Made by a program: the position numbers and the translations under genes. Shown here piece by piece: positions 32,065-48,757 of a stretch of DNA of 64,000 nucleotides. The DNA is from Arabidopsis thaliana (Eukaryota; Streptophyta; Magnoliopsida; Brassicales; Brassicaceae). The notes under the pieces were generated by a model. That model made no database searches. It was not told the origin of the DNA and worked only from the letters and a program-made list of their open reading frames with translations. How positions within the stretch are numbered: the stretch's first letter is position 1; each line of letters starts with the position of its first letter. The stretch covers positions 19,285,835 through 19,349,834 of the forward strand of contig NC_003076.8 in the NCBI RefSeq assembly GCF_000001735.4, written 5' to 3'.

Positions 32065-35000
32065 ATGGCTCAGAAGCCGGAGGAACAGTTGAAAGAGCTG
32101 GGATCGAAGCTTGACCTAGCTCCTGTTTCTAAAGATTCATTGCTCAAACTCTTAAAGGTGTGATTCCCCATCTCTACTTCTCATTGTCTCTTCTACAATT
32201 TCTCCAAGTTTCGATTTTTCGTTTGGAGGGAACTTTTTTCCATCTTTGTCCCCTGTTTAAATTCTGCCAAATTGGAACCGAATAAAGTTTTCAGCTTTGT
32301 AGATCCTCTTCCGTTCTGGGTAATGCTCATTAATTGAGCCAGTGTTTTCTTCTTTCGAGCTGCGTTAGGGTTAGTTTGTACCATCTTTTTCGTCTACGCT
32401 AGATTGTTCTTGCGAAATTAGGTCATGCATAAAACTCGGGACTGTTCCTAGGAGAACCAATTCAGTGTCTATAATTGCTTAGATTTGCGACTTTTATGAT
32501 GTCTGCTGTTAGAATGTCGAGTTTTTAGGGTTGGCCCTAGTATTTTTCTGTCCCTGGTCATGATGGAATTGAACTGCGCTATCTTCACCAGCAATTTGAC
32601 TGATGCAGTAGTTACCCCAATGTTCAGTTTCTACATTGACTAAGATGTTTCTTTATCAACCACCTTTGTGGAAATGTGATTTGCTTTTGATTGGTTTCAT
32701 TGGGGTGAATTGGTCGGGTTAGTTTACTAAGATATCTCTCTCCTTAAACACTTTTCCGTGCAATACTGTGACTGATTTATCAAAAAGACTTTCCTTAACT
32801 TGTGTGTTGCTACATGCAGGAAGCTGCTGTTTGTCTTTCTGAGTTGGAGCAGTCTCCACCACCTGCAGTGCTCAAGTCCATTCAGCCTTTTCTTGATGCA
32901 GTTATTAAACCTGAAATTCTCAACCATCAAGACAAGGATGTCAAGCTTCTTGTTGCAAGCTGCGTTTCTGAGATAACTCGTATTACAGCACCTGAAGCGC
33001 CTTACAGTGATAATATTATGAAGGTTGTTTGTCCTGACTTTCCTCTGGCACCGTGATCACAGACATGTCCATTACTGATTTCTTCTGTTTCCTATCTTGT
33101 TTCAGGATATTTTTCAACTAATTGTGAGCGCTTTTGCTGGGTTGAATGATGTCAGTGGTCCATCATTTGGAAGGAGGGTTCTCATTTTAGAAACGGTTGC
33201 AAAGTACAGGTCATGTGTAGTGATGTTGGATCTTGAATGTGATGATCTGGTGAAAGAAGTGTTTACTACATTTCTTGATGTTGCTAGGTGTGTTTCACTT
33301 TCAACCTAGATTTCTTTTCTGAGTGATTATAAGTTCCGCTGATTTACAAAACATCTTCAAATTTTCTGATTTTCAGTTGTGCTTTTCGTTGGTGTTCTTG
33401 GCTAGTAATACAAAATATGAATGGTTTCTGTGATTTTTTTCTTTTCTTTTGGGCTTCATACTGAAAGATTGTTTTATTTCTGTATGTGCAGAGATGACCA
33501 TCCGGAGATTGTTTTCTCATCAATGCAAAATATAATGATTGTTCTTTTAGAAGAAAGCGAAGATGTGCAAGAGCACCTTTTACTAATTTTACTCTCTAAA
33601 TTGGGCCGCAATAGAAGTGTGAGCATACTCACGTTGCTGGCTCTGGCCACTGATTATAATCCAATTTAGGATTCGTTGTTTTATGGAATATCAGACAGCT
33701 CATATTCTGCATTTATGATGGCAGGACGTTAGAGATGCTGCAAGAAGACTTGCTATGAAAGTCATAGAGCATTGTGCGCCCAAAGTTGAATCTGACATAA
33801 AGCAGTTCCTTATCTCTTCAATGTCTGGAGATAGCCGATTTTCCAGCAGTCAAATTGACTACCATGAGGTTATCTATGATTTGTACCGCTGTGCTCCTCA
33901 GGCCCTATCTGGAGTTGCACCATATCTCACTGGAGAGCTTTTGGTATAATTTTATTTTTGGTCTTCTGCCACTATCTTGCACGTCAAATGTCATCATGAC
34001 TCTGCCATGCACAATACTTTTATTATTATGTATTTTGTTTGAATAATCACTCTTATCCATTTGTTGTTTCAATACTTTTCATGTGGTATGAGCCCATCTT
34101 TTCAAGTAGATTGGTATTGAATAATACATAATGCATACTATTAACATATACAGGCGGATAAACTGGAAACTCGTTTGAAAGTGGTTGGATTGGTTGGAGA
34201 GTTGTTTTCCTTGCCTGGACGTGTCATCTCTGAAGAGTTCGATTCAATTTTTTTGGAGTTTCTGAAAAGGCTGACCGATAGGGTAGTTGAAGTTAGGATG
34301 GCCATCCTTGACCATATTAAGGACTGTTTGCTCTCAGATCCTTTGAGAGCTGAGGCTTCTCAAATTATATGTAAGCTTTCTTTATCATGCCATTAATATG
34401 CATTAGAATTGACTAATCTTATAGTGTTAATACTTATGTAGCTGCTCTCTGTGACCGGCTCTTGGATTATGATGAGAATATCCGCAAACAAGTTGTTGCT
34501 GTTATTTGTGATGTGTCTGTGAGTGCATTGACGTCGATTCCAGTTGACACTATGAAGTTAGTTGCTGAACGGCTTCGTGACAAAGCTGTACGTTTTATGT
34601 ATTCAGTCTGGTTGTCTCTGATAGTTGCATACTAAAATTTGAAGACATTTGAACTCATAGTTCTTTTTCTAATTCAGATACTCGTAAAAACATACACAAT
34701 GGAAAGGTTGACTGAGTTGTTCCGGGTATATTGCTTACGGTGTGCTGATGGGAAGGTAGACACTGGCGATTTTAATTGGATTCCTGGAAAAATCTTGAGA
34801 TGTCTTTATGACAAAGATTTCAGGTGCATTTGTCTAAAACATTTTTGAACCCTGGCTCCTTTTCTTTTATTCTTGGGGTTTACTTAATTCTAGTTGATTA
34901 GTATCATAACCTTTAAAAAGATGATCTAAATATATTATATGTGTTGCAGGTCAGATACAATTGAGTATATTCTATGCAGTTCACTGTTTCCTAGTGATTT

Positions 35001-38000
35001 CTCAGTAAGAGATAAAGTTAAGCATTGGATACAAATCTTTTCCGGGTTTGACAAAGTGGAGACCAAAGCTTTTGAGAAGATACTGGAGCAAAGACAAAGG
35101 TGTATTTGATGACTTTTTTTATTGCACTTAAATTATTTTGAAGGATCGTTGTCATGCTGTCTTTTCGATACTGAAGATTTATTGTGGAGAATTGTTTTGA
35201 CCTTTAGGATACAACAAGAAATGCAAAGATATTTGTCAATCAAGCAGACACAACAGGTTCGACCAAAGATAGTTGAAGAATTTTTCTTTTAAAAATTTTT
35301 TGGTTGGAATTTTTCCCTTTTAAGTTTCACTATCTAGAACCTTATATTCTGTCTCAATGCAGACTGCTGATGCTCCTGAGATTCAGAAAAAGATCCTATT
35401 TGGATTCAGAGTTATGTCACGTGCATTTTCTGACCCCCCAAAGACTGAGCAAAACTTTTTAATTCTTGATCAACTGAAAGATGCTAATATCTGGAAGATT
35501 TTGACTAATCTGCTTGATCCCAACACTAGCATAACGCAAGCATCCAGGATTCGGGTGAGAATAACAAGAAGTTTGTATTTACATATAGATTTACTTTCGA
35601 CAACCTTATAACTGGTTTGTGGTTGTGTGCAGGATGATATGCTTAAAATACTCTCTGAGAAGCATTCTCTCTATGATTTTCTCAGCACTCTCTCCATAAA
35701 GTGTTCTTATCTGCTATTCAGTAAGGAGTATGTGAAAGAGATATTAGCGGAAGTATCTGTTAGAAAGTCTTCTAAAAATACATTGGGGATCCAACCTTGC
35801 ATGGACTTCTTAGGGGTAAAAACTGATTTGACACATCATTTAAGATTCACTAACTTTCTGTCAATAAATTTGTTTTGGCATTTATTATAGGTGATTATAT
35901 CACATGCTCATGAACATCTTTTCTTTTACTTATTACAAACTCCACCGGGTTGATGCTTGTGCATTGATTTTTTTTAGCTCCTGGCATGTTTCTGTCCATC
36001 ATTGTTTGATGGCGCTGAAGAAGAACTGATAAGTTTCCTTAAAGATGACGATGAAATGATGAAGGAGGGTACTCTAAAAATTCTGGCAAAAGCAGGTGGA
36101 ACTATTCGGGAGAATCTCATTGTTTTAGCAAGGTGAAAGTCTCACTTCCGTTTATATTTATATATATTCATCTTTTTCATCAAGCTTGAGCTCACTTCTT
36201 TCGTTAGTTGCCTGTTTCTGATTTATAATGTTTCTCCTATTGTCCTATTAAAGTTCTGTGGACCTTTTACTGGAGAGGATTTGTGTAGAAGGAAACCGCA
36301 AGCAGGCTAAGTATGCTGTGCATGCGCTAGCATCAATAACAAAGGATGATGGCCTGAAGTCGCTCTCTGTTCTATACAAGGTGACAGTTCTGTTTTCTCA
36401 TGGATATTTTGCTTAAGAGTATCACAATCTGTAGTTGATAATTAGCTTGTGGAAATTCTGGTTTTATACTTGATTTGTAGAGACTTGTGGACATGCTGGA
36501 GGACAAGAGATATCAGCCGGCTGTTCTTCAGTGTCTTGGATGCATAGCACAGATTGCGATGCCAGTCTATGAGACTAGAGAAAGCGAAGTAGTTGAGTTT
36601 ATTAGAAGCAAAATCCTAAAGCTCAAAAGTGTATGTATTTCTAATGTTTTGTATTTTGCGAAATCTCACTATCTTTCACTAGTTTCCCAGATTTCTTTTC
36701 ATTTTTATTGGAAGTCAATTAACCTCTTTGCAGGAAACTGTGGATGACAAAAAATTGTCATGGGATGACAAAAGTGAAATTTGTCAACTGAAGGTTGGTA
36801 TCTGGCGAAAAAGTTCTTATAACTGACTTCACTTATAGTTACCAATGTTTGGTTTACCTTGTGTTAAAGTGATCAACTAATTTCTCTCTTGTCCAGTTAA
36901 TATAAAACTCTTTTTTTCGTGATAGATATATGGGATCAAGACGTTGGTTAAGAGCTATTTACCTTTTAAGGATGCTCAACTTCGTGCGGGTGTTGATGAT
37001 CTTCTTGGAATACTAAAAAACATTCTTTCCTTTGGCGAAGTATCCGAAGATCTAGAATCAAGGTTGGTAGATGTGTTATATATGCTAAGAGGTCATTCTT
37101 ATTTTAAATTTGAAGGCACTCATGCTCAACCTCTCCACAGTTCTGTTGACAAGGCCCATTTGAGACTTGCTGCTGCAAAGGCTGTCCTCCGCCTTTCTAG
37201 ACATTGGGATGATAAGATACCTATTGAGATCTTCCATTTAACTTTAAAAACCCCTGAGGTACCATCCACCAATTTTGTTTTCCATTCACACCTCTCATCC
37301 AATCCTTTATCTAATCTGGGTTCTATTTTGACTTTAAACAATTTTTCTTAACCTCTTCTGTAGATACCATTTCCTACAGCTAAGAAAATATTCCTTGGGA
37401 AAGTTCACCAGTATGTAAAGGATCGGGTTTTGGAGATGAAGTATGCCTGTTCATTCCTATTTGATATCACTGGATCAAATGTTCTCGAATCAGAGGAGGT
37501 ATGTCATCGCCCTTCACTCGAAAACTTATATATGATGTTTCTGAGTCGATAATACTGATAATCTGGCTATAAACTATGCGTCTGTATTGGCATACAGGAT
37601 AAACACAACCTAGCTGATATCATACAGCATTCTTATCAAACAAAAGTGCGGAAAATTTCGGCTCAGACTGATGCAAATTCAGTTACTCTCTACCCTCATC
37701 ATATCCTCCCTTATCTGGTTCATGCACTTGCGCATCATTCTTGTCCTGATGTCGAGAAATGCAAAGACGTGAAGGAATATGAAATGATATATCGGTAATT
37801 TGTTTTCCCGGTTTACCTCTATATGCCACCACTTTTTGCTTTCTATAACTGTGAAATTAGTAATTTCAGTTTTTTGTTTTTTTCTATTGATAATTTATGC
37901 CTACTATTTCTGATTGTTTATTTCAGCCAATTATACTTGATCATTTCTATGTTGCTCCATAAAGAGGAAGACGGGAAGACTGAAGATATTGATAAGGAAC

Positions 38001-41000
38001 GTGAGTACGTTCCCACCATTATTCTTATCTTCCATAGTATAAAACAGTCAGAAGATGTCACTGATGCAACAAAGTCAAAGGTTGGTAAAAGACTTTCTTC
38101 AGCTTGTTCTATTTTACAGCAGTCATGTCAGGACTGCTTTTTATAATGATTCTAAGCATGCCGGTATAATGAATCACACTACTTGCCACTGTCGTGGTGC
38201 CATGGAGCTAACATCTCATAACTTATATTAACAGAACTCACATGCGATCTGTGAGCTTGGGCTGTCAATAATCAATCACTTAACTCAGAAAGAGCCTGAT
38301 CTACAAGGGGAAATCACACCTGTATCGCTGCCTCCGACGCTGTACAAACCTTCTGAAAAAGTTGAAGGAGACAAGTCTCAGGTAAAAACTCAGAAATTAT
38401 TCATGGTTGTGGGTTCAAATTTTCATGATGAGTTTGCCAAGTATTCTTTGGCAACCTGAGCTGTATGTCGTATTTGCTTATAGATTTGCTGTGTTGAACT
38501 CATATATTGTTCTGGTTTGTGTTTTCTAACCCATGACAGGTAGGTGAAGAAAAATTGTGGCTAGCTGATGAGACTGTCCTGTTACACTTCAGGGCTCTCA
38601 AGTTGGAGAGTCATGCTGATGCATCTGTATGTTATTCAACTTAAAAATCTGTGTTGCAGTACCTAGTGATTTCTGTATTAATCCATAATTTCCTTTTCAG
38701 GTGATCCCCCAAACTTCAGAAAATGAGGTTATGATTGATGGGGAAAGTGATGGAAATGAAATTCCTCTGGGTAAAATAGTAGAGCGTTTGAGAGCTCAGG
38801 GAACCAAGACTAGAAAGGGCAAAAAGAATAAATCTGTACCAGCTGAAGATGAGAATGGTAAAAATGATGTCGATGTTTTGAAGATGGTGAGGGAGATAAA
38901 TCTAGATCACTTACAAATGCTGGATAAATTCGAATCCAGTAATGGACACAAACATTCCCCTAGTGAGAGAGCAGAGATATGTCAAAGAGATCAGAAGGGT
39001 AACAAAAGGAATGTTGGTGATGCAACATCAGTAGTTTCAGTCCCTAAGCGCCGGAGATCATCTTCTGGCCATAGTCCTTACAAGTTCTCAAACAGTGGTC
39101 CTAAAGTTCAACTGAAAGCTTCTGAAGATGAGTTGCATCTAGAGAGTGACATGGACAAAAATGTCTCTTTGGACTCGCACGATGAAAATTCTGACCAAGA
39201 GAAAATGTTAGAAAGCATCTCTCCCCGGAAGAGAAAGAAAAGCTTATCATCAAAATTAAAGATTACAGAATCTGATTGGGCTCTCACCGATGTGGAGAGG
39301 GTAAAAATCATCAATAGCATCTTATCCTTTGTTTTTTTTCATTCTAGTTCAATTTATTGATATTCAATCAATATGCATATTTTTCAGCAGAGTAGGTCAG
39401 CAGGAGGTGGTGATAGCAAATTAAAGTCTGCCTCTGGATCAATGAAAAAGCGAAAAAACGTGTCAGGACTGGCGAAGGTGCGGAGCTTTACCTTCCATTG
39501 ATGTTTATCTCTGTCACTTTGTGGTAATTGAACATTGTGATAACAAATATTTTCTTGTCGGACCTTATTTCTTGTACAGTGCTCTACAAAGGAAAATAAA
39601 TTGGTAAATGATGAACTGATCGGTTGCCGAATAGAAGTTTGGTGGCCTATGGATAAACGGTAAGGATCTTTTAGTGACTTTCATTGTCTTTATTCAAGTT
39701 TTACTATTCTGACATCCATGCAAGTATGGAGTTAATTTGTTTTGTTCCCATTCTTAGTCTCGTTTTGTTACGTTGAATCCATCTGATGCAATCAATCATT
39801 TTCAACAAAATGTGGTTATCTTTTTCTACATTTATCTCACCAGAAGTTGCATCTTGGTGAAATAAATAGGTTTTATGAAGGGACAGTGAAATCTTATGAT
39901 TCCACAAAACAGAGACATGTGGTAAGCTATCAGCATTTTGCTTCTTTTTTGTCCTTTTGTTGGGTTAGTTGTTCAAGCCAACTCTGTACTTTATCCATAT
40001 GATATTGCAGATACTTTATGAGGATGGAGATGTTGAAGTACTTAACCTAAAGAAAGAACAGTGGGAGCTCATAGACACTGGTGGAAAGACCGCAAAGGTA
40101 TTTCTGGTTTTTGGGTTCTGTTGTCAATATCTATCTTCACTATTTCTAGTCATCTGCCGAGTTCGTTCCTTTGAGCTTAATAAATATTCTTACAATATTT
40201 GTACCTACTGCAGAAGTCCAGAACATCAAAGGGAAATTCGAAGAAGAAAAGGTAACATTCTCTCTGCAACATAGGACAGTTGGCCTTGTATTCGTCTTTC
40301 ACAGCAATCTTATTATTTTGTTTAGATCTTCTGGAAGTAAGCCTAAGAATCCGGATGGCGTACAGAGGGATGAAGACCCAGTTACTACTACGTAAGCGGA
40401 AATCTGTCATTAGAAATCCAAATACGAGTCATGAGTCATTCTATTGTTAACCTTTTGTTTTTGGACTGCTATCTTCTCTAGGCCAAAAGGAAAAAGAACT
40501 CCAAAGAAAAACTTAAAACAGTTACACCCAAAAGATACACCAAAAAGTCTTTCTTTAGAACATGAGAAAGTAGAGAGCAGAAACAAGAAAAGACGATCTT
40601 CTGCTTTGCCAAGTAAGCTCCATTGGGATCCACTGTTCTGTTAGCAATCCCCACTGTTTCTAAATTCTTTCAGCCTATTTACTTCCATGCAAACAGATAT
40701 ACAGCAACGGTGTTAATCTTATTACACAATTCAATATTCTTTGTTTGTAGCTGAGTTATTCTATTTTGAAATGATTCAGTAGAGACAGAATATAGTGGGG
40801 AGGCTGGCGAAGAAAAATCAGAGTCTGAAGGAAAGTCGTTGAAAGAAGGTGAGGATGATGAGGAAGTTGTAAACAAGGAAGAAGATTTACAGGAGGCAAA
40901 AACAGAGTCGAGTGGGGACGCTGAGGGGAAAGAAGCTGAACATGACGACTCAGATACTGAAGGGAAACAAGAAAACAATGAAATGGAGAGAGAAGCTGAA

Positions 41001-41180
41001 GAGAATGCTGAGACTTCTGACAATGAGACTCTTGTATATACCTAGCTTTCTCTTAAATCTTTCAAGCAGCATAGACAAAAAGATGAGTAGAGAGTTCTGA
41101 TATGTGTTTACTTTCGAATGTGTGTACAGGGAGCTTGGAAGAGTAAAGTGGGTAAGTCAATCTCGAGGACAGCAATATAG
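32065..41180 (+). CDS. PDS5A: sister chromatid cohesion protein PDS5 homologue A
   Basis: Thirty-three exons give 1,607 residues: 32065-32157, 32820-33023, 33106-33287, 33492-33618, 33725-33943, 34154-34370, 34442-34587, 34678-34823, 34950-35099, 35208-35256, 35363-35554, 35633-35815, 35978-36132, 36254-36380, 36481-36630, 36734-36793, 36926-37062, 37141-37258, 37364-37498, 37598-37794, 37927-38080, 38235-38381, 38540-38626, 38701-39300, 39388-39477, 39580-39659, 39870-39921, 40011-40097, 40214-40251, 40326-40391, 40482-40612, 40780-41033, 41130-41180. PDS5 binds the cohesin ring and controls its loading and release. Residues 1 to about 1100 are HEAT-type helical repeats. Residues about 1125-1355 are disordered and basic (KRRRSSSG, RKRKKS). 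A Tudor-like domain follows at about 1365-1420 (GCRIEVWWPMDKRFYEG ... ILYEDGDVEVLNL), then a Lys-rich and Glu-rich tail. Every junction keeps frame. Confidence 0.95.
37063..37140 (+). other. in-frame, stop-free intron of PDS5A (possible exitron)
   Basis: This 78-base segment has a GT donor (AAG/GTTGGT) and a pyrimidine-rich acceptor (CTCTCCACAG), and its length is a multiple of three with no stop in frame. Splicing gives ESSSVDKAH; retention inserts 26 residues within the helical repeat region. I treat it as an intron, because the spliced total (1,607) is the length I know for this protein. Confidence 0.7.
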
Positions 41181-42184
41181 GTTTGCCGTATGCCGTAATG
41201 TAGAAGAAATTGCGGTGATTGTCCTCAAAAATTGGTGGTCTCTGGATTGCTGTGGTGTATATGTGGTAAAAATGTGAGACTTGTAGGGTTAGTGATACAT
41301 ACTTGTTCTAACCACCATGTTGGAAAGAATAATAGGCAGAAAGAAGCTCCTCCAGAAGCTTTTGTGGTCATGTATTGTAGCCTCTGTGTGTGTTTATTTG
41401 TAGGTTTGTTTTACGTTTTTTCTTTTTCTGTAATATTTACAACTTATATTCCTTTACCCAAAGTACTATTCTCTTGTTGAACTTAACTGCTTTGCCAAAT
41501 TTTTTTTGTAAACTTCTTTTGTTTATTTTATCGCTTGTCAAATCATGAAAGCTTTTCGGTTTTTGGGTAGAAAGGTTCAGAATGATCCGATCTGGCAAAA
41601 GGAAAAGAATGTATTTCCTTTCAAGTCCAAATTTAGCTGCTTGTCTGGTAGTATCACTCTCTTATCATCATATAGGGGCTATTGATTAAGGAAATGACCC
41701 GAGAGTAAAATGATGTCAACTACTTATTCTTGCGACTTAAAAAGGATGAAACTGAATTAAAACAATACAAAATGTTGTTCGTCAACCCACACGCCTGGCC
41801 AAACGGAGCAGGTTCAAACCACTCACCTTTTACACACACATGGTTCTTCAGGGATATAATAGAAAAGGAAATAGGAAGGGCTCAACCATAGTGATTTTGT
41901 CTAACTAAGCTCGTAAAACTCCTTTCCGTTGGGAAGATTTATCATTTTATCTTCTGATTCGACGAGCCTAGACTAATATCTCGAATGAATTAAAAAAAAA
42001 AGAGGTGACAAAATCATTTCTAAGGAAAGAAGGAGCCGATGGGTTTGCTTGAAAACTTGTGTCATACAACATATGGTTCAGAAAACAACTAATTATAGTT
42101 CTTCAGCCAGACCAAAACAAGTAATAGCTCGATACGAAAAAAAAATAGTCTCAAATCGAAGAAGAAAAAACAAGTAAAATGCAC
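41181..42184. other. convergent intergenic region PDS5A / RPP1C
   Basis: About 1 kb between the 3' ends of two genes. The left part is likely PDS5A 3' UTR. An open frame at 41232-41480 has no recognisable domain. Nothing else seen. Confidence 0.5.
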
Positions 42185-42902
<718 letters not shown>

Positions 42903-43095
42903 TCAAAGTAACATAACAAACCAACATTATTCACAGATCAAAACAACACTGAAAATTTAATGGGAGAATAATCGGAAGGAATATATCTGCTTGTAAAATT
43001 CGAAAGAAAGAAATGAAGAATCATCGATAGAGTACCTTAGACTACGATTGAAATGCTTTCGCAACGCGGCTCCGGCTCGAGAGATGAAGTATCGC

Positions 43096-43232
43096 TAGGG
43101 TTTTTGATTCAGTGATGTGACGCAGCGTTTATAAAGAAAGCTTTGTATCAAAGCTTCATTAGGGCTTTCAAAATATATATATTCATTAGGCCCATTTAAA
43201 GATCTTCTGGACATTTTCAGATTTATTGGGCT
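43096..43232 (-). promoter_or_regulatory. RPP1C promoter: telo-box, TATA box and site II motifs
   Basis: Read on minus: TGGGCT-type elements at 43227-43232 (AGCCCA on the minus strand) and 43189-43194 (TGGGCC on minus), TTTATAAA at 43128-43135, then AAACCCTA (telo-box) at 43096-43103, about where transcription should start. Telo-box plus site II is the well-known combination in plant translation genes. Confidence 0.75.
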
Positions 43233-44635
43233 TTGAGTATGTATTGGGCATGTCTATTTGGTGTGGTCAACGAATTCTTGTATTTCAAATGTTAATGTTT
43301 ATGTTTTAAATAAAATGAACACATTTTGAAAGTTAAGGGATTAAAATAACATTTTTACCGTTTAACATTATGCTGCATAAAAAGTGTGAGATGTTTATTA
43401 CACAAATTCGCATGGTCCTATATTGGAGCTTTAATGGTTAGACCGAGTCAAAGCGTGTCAGAGGCCACCTCTGATTTCAAGCATATAAACAATTTTTAAA
43501 GTTTTTTTTTTTCTTTTTCGTGTGGTAAAGGGTCACACAAAAGTATTTGATTCACTAATTTATTATAACCAGGATTAGGTTTACCTAACTTTTGTAGTAA
43601 TTAATTCATTACCGTTACTGCTACGTTGTTCAAGAATCAAAGGAGTATTCGATAACTTGTAGAATATGATTTGGATAATTTTACTGTTTTCATTAGTTAG
43701 ATACCACTAAATTACTATTACGGTCAAAACGCATGTTAAGACTTTGTTTGGTCAAATAAAATTCTTTATAGCAACCTCGAGAGTCGAGTCGAGACCATGG
43801 AATTTGTCTTTAAGACAACATTTGTATAAAAATGTTTTTCAACTAAAAACAAAAAATTCTGATGAGAATGATAGTCCTCGCCTCCTCTACAAAGGTGTAA
43901 GTAAGTAGCTGCTGCGTTAATCTCAAAGAAGACGAATACAAGTCTTTCTGTTTTGCTCAATTCATCACAACCACAAGAAGACGATTTTTTATTCTTGTTT
44001 CCAAACTGGTAAAGTTGTTCAGTAATTTTCTGTTTCTTATTTATTAGTTTTTTTCTTCTAAAGTTTGCAAATTTCTCAGTGAAACACTGAAACTTCCTTT
44101 TCAGTTCGTACCGTTCTTCGCTACTTTACTCATTCTTTAGGGTTTCAAGGTTTTCTATTGGTCTTGTTGTAGACTCGAGTAGCTTCTGGGTTCAACCCAC
44201 AAAGTTTGAGCCTTTTTTGATTTGCAGAGTCCTCTGTGTTTCTTGGTTTGTCTCTTGATCAAGGTCTGCTTGCGATTTTTGTTTCTTTCTCTACCTTACT
44301 CGCTAGATAGATGTTTCTGTAGATTGGCAGCATTTGGTCTCTCTGTGTGGTTTTATTATTTACTGATATAAGTGTGAATCTTTCCCAGAATTTCGTTTTC
44401 TATATCAAGAAGCTCTCAGAAAATTTTGGGCTTGGCGTAGTTGTTTAGATATATCCTAGCTTCCTAGAGATTGAATGTTGAATGTTGAATGACTAGTACT
44501 TCCTTCTCTTTCTCTGTGTCTTGGTTGTCATATTCAACTGATTGTCTAATAAAGACAGTTGCTTTAGCTCTGTTATTCACGAGGATTGTCTCAAGAAGTT
44601 TCTAAAGTTGGTAGCATGTGTTTGTAGAATCTGAG
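43233..44635. other. intergenic region and C2 gene leader
   Basis: About 1.4 kb. Bases up to about 43950 are AT-rich with no gene seen. From about 43960 on, pyrimidine-rich DNA with several intron-like borders probably forms the spliced leader of the C2-domain gene; TTTGTAG at 44621-44627 would be its last acceptor. Confidence 0.5.
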
Positions 44636-45344
44636 ATGGGCGAGCCACTAGGACTGCTCCAGGTGACTGTTATTCAAGGAAAGAAACTGGTGATCCGAGA
44701 TTTCAAGTCAAGTGATCCTTATGTGATTGTCAAATTAGGAAATGAGGTATGTTTGGTCAGTGTTTTTCATTGTTCTTGGCAACTAGAACCAGTGTTTGTG
44801 TTTCTACCAAGGAAACAAGTATCTCGTTGTGTTTATTTGTCTGTTGATGTGATGTTTTACTGTTTTGAAAACCAGTCAGCGAAGACCAAAGTGATCAACA
44901 ATTGCCTGAATCCAGTGTGGAATGAGGAACTGAACTTTACTCTGAAAGATCCTGCAGCAGTTCTCGCATTGGTATGTCTACATCTTCATGAATCTTTCCT
45001 TTTGTGACCATCATGATCATGATGCTGAGATTGTTAATGGGGTGGTGCAGGAAGTGTTTGATAAAGATAGGTTCAAGGCAGATGACAAGATGGGCCATGC
45101 CTCTCTCAGCCTTCAACCGCTTATCTCAGTTGCCAGACTAAGACACGTAGTCCGCGTGTCCTCTGGTGAGACAACGCTTAGGAAAGTATTACCGGATCCA
45201 GAGAACTGCGTATCTCGAGAGAGCACAATCAGTTGCATAGACGGAGAGGTGGTGCAGAGTGTGTGGCTGAGGCTGTGTGCTGTTGAATCGGGTGAGATTG
45301 AGTTGAAGATAAAGTTGATTGATCCTCCTGGAACAAACAAGTAG
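44636..45344 (+). CDS. CAR11: small C2-domain protein of the CAR (C2-domain ABA-related) family
   Basis: Three exons (44636-44746, 44876-44971, 45051-45344) give 166 residues, almost all one C2 domain. CAR proteins bind phospholipids in a calcium-dependent way and bring ABA receptors to the plasma membrane. Calcium-loop aspartates are visible in KSSDPYVIV (loop 1, near 27) and FDKDRFKADDKMG (loop 3, near 72-83). NPVWNEELNF is the standard C2 mid-strand. The plant CAR 'extra signature' insertion lies in the C-terminal half (about 105-145), including CVSRESTI and VWLRLCAVESGEIEL. The symbol CAR11 is from memory; the family call is firmer than the number. Confidence 0.88.
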
Positions 45345-45927
45345 CAATAGGGTATTTTATGTTAGTTTGTAACACGAGACCCGTTTGTGACTAGTATAAT
45401 TGCAACATCAGTATGGTCTTGTCTTGTTTCCAAGTGTGCCTTTGTGACTACTCACCAATTTATTAGGAATCTTTGAGATACATTGTTCTGCTCTCATCAC
45501 TTAGCTCTTCCTTATTTTTCTTCTTGTGTGTACATTTTGATGGAAACTCCAGGTAAACTACCATCAATGGCAGATTCTCATAACTCTCTACCTTCTTAAT
45601 AATAAAACACCTGGAAGAAATTATCTGGCAACAAAGCTATCACGCATACCAAGGTGGTGGTGGAACCGACACTGATATTGGTATCTTACGTCACACACAC
45701 ACTTTGTTGTTATCTCTATATCCACCTTTTTCTTTTTGGCTCAATTATGATCTCTCTCTTTCTCGTTTCCTCGTAATCTTAACACAAGCTTGATCGTCCT
45801 CATCTGCCACCAAACCAAAGGTGATGCGTTTTCTTAGCCAAGAACTCAAACTTGTGATATTTCTTTTGATTCTCATCATCTCTGCATTTTCTGAATTGGC
45901 TCAGACATAATTTCTTCGGTGACTTCC
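45345..45927. other. intergenic region C2 gene / AACT1
   Basis: About 580 bases between two genes in the same direction. It contains the C2 gene 3' UTR and, from about 45700, the pyrimidine-rich leader of AACT1. No other element recognised. Confidence 0.5.
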
Positions 45928-48311
<2,384 letters not shown>

Positions 48312-48757
48312 AGCTAAGAGCTGTTGTTTTATAACGCAAAGCTTATGTATATGGTTCATGTGTGTGTCACAAGACTGTAACTTTGTACTTGAGAGAGATG
48401 CAATAAAAGTGTGTTAGAAAATGAGCGGTAGATTTCCCAAGACAAGTGTGCAATAGCTGTTTCCTAAACTGTTGTTGTTCAGCCAAAGAGCAGATCAAAC
48501 ACCAAAAACACAGATGCTTAGGGAAATGAGAGGTAGATTTCCCACAAATAAATTTGCTACATTAGAGGATCAAATAATACTATACATAAAACCAGAAGTG
48601 CATTCAGTTCAAGATTTATTCTCTTCTTTTCGCTTTACATTTGCATGGCTAGGGAGCGGACACAGCTCAGTACTCCCTTACTCATTTGAATTGCTAGCTC
48701 ACCTGTAAAATATATATCTCAGTTGTGGAGGCACTGAAGGAATTCCCTCAGAAGCAT

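Noticed and set aside
41232..41480. 82-codon frame after PDS5A
   Set aside because: Lies in the probable 3' UTR and has no homology that I can see.
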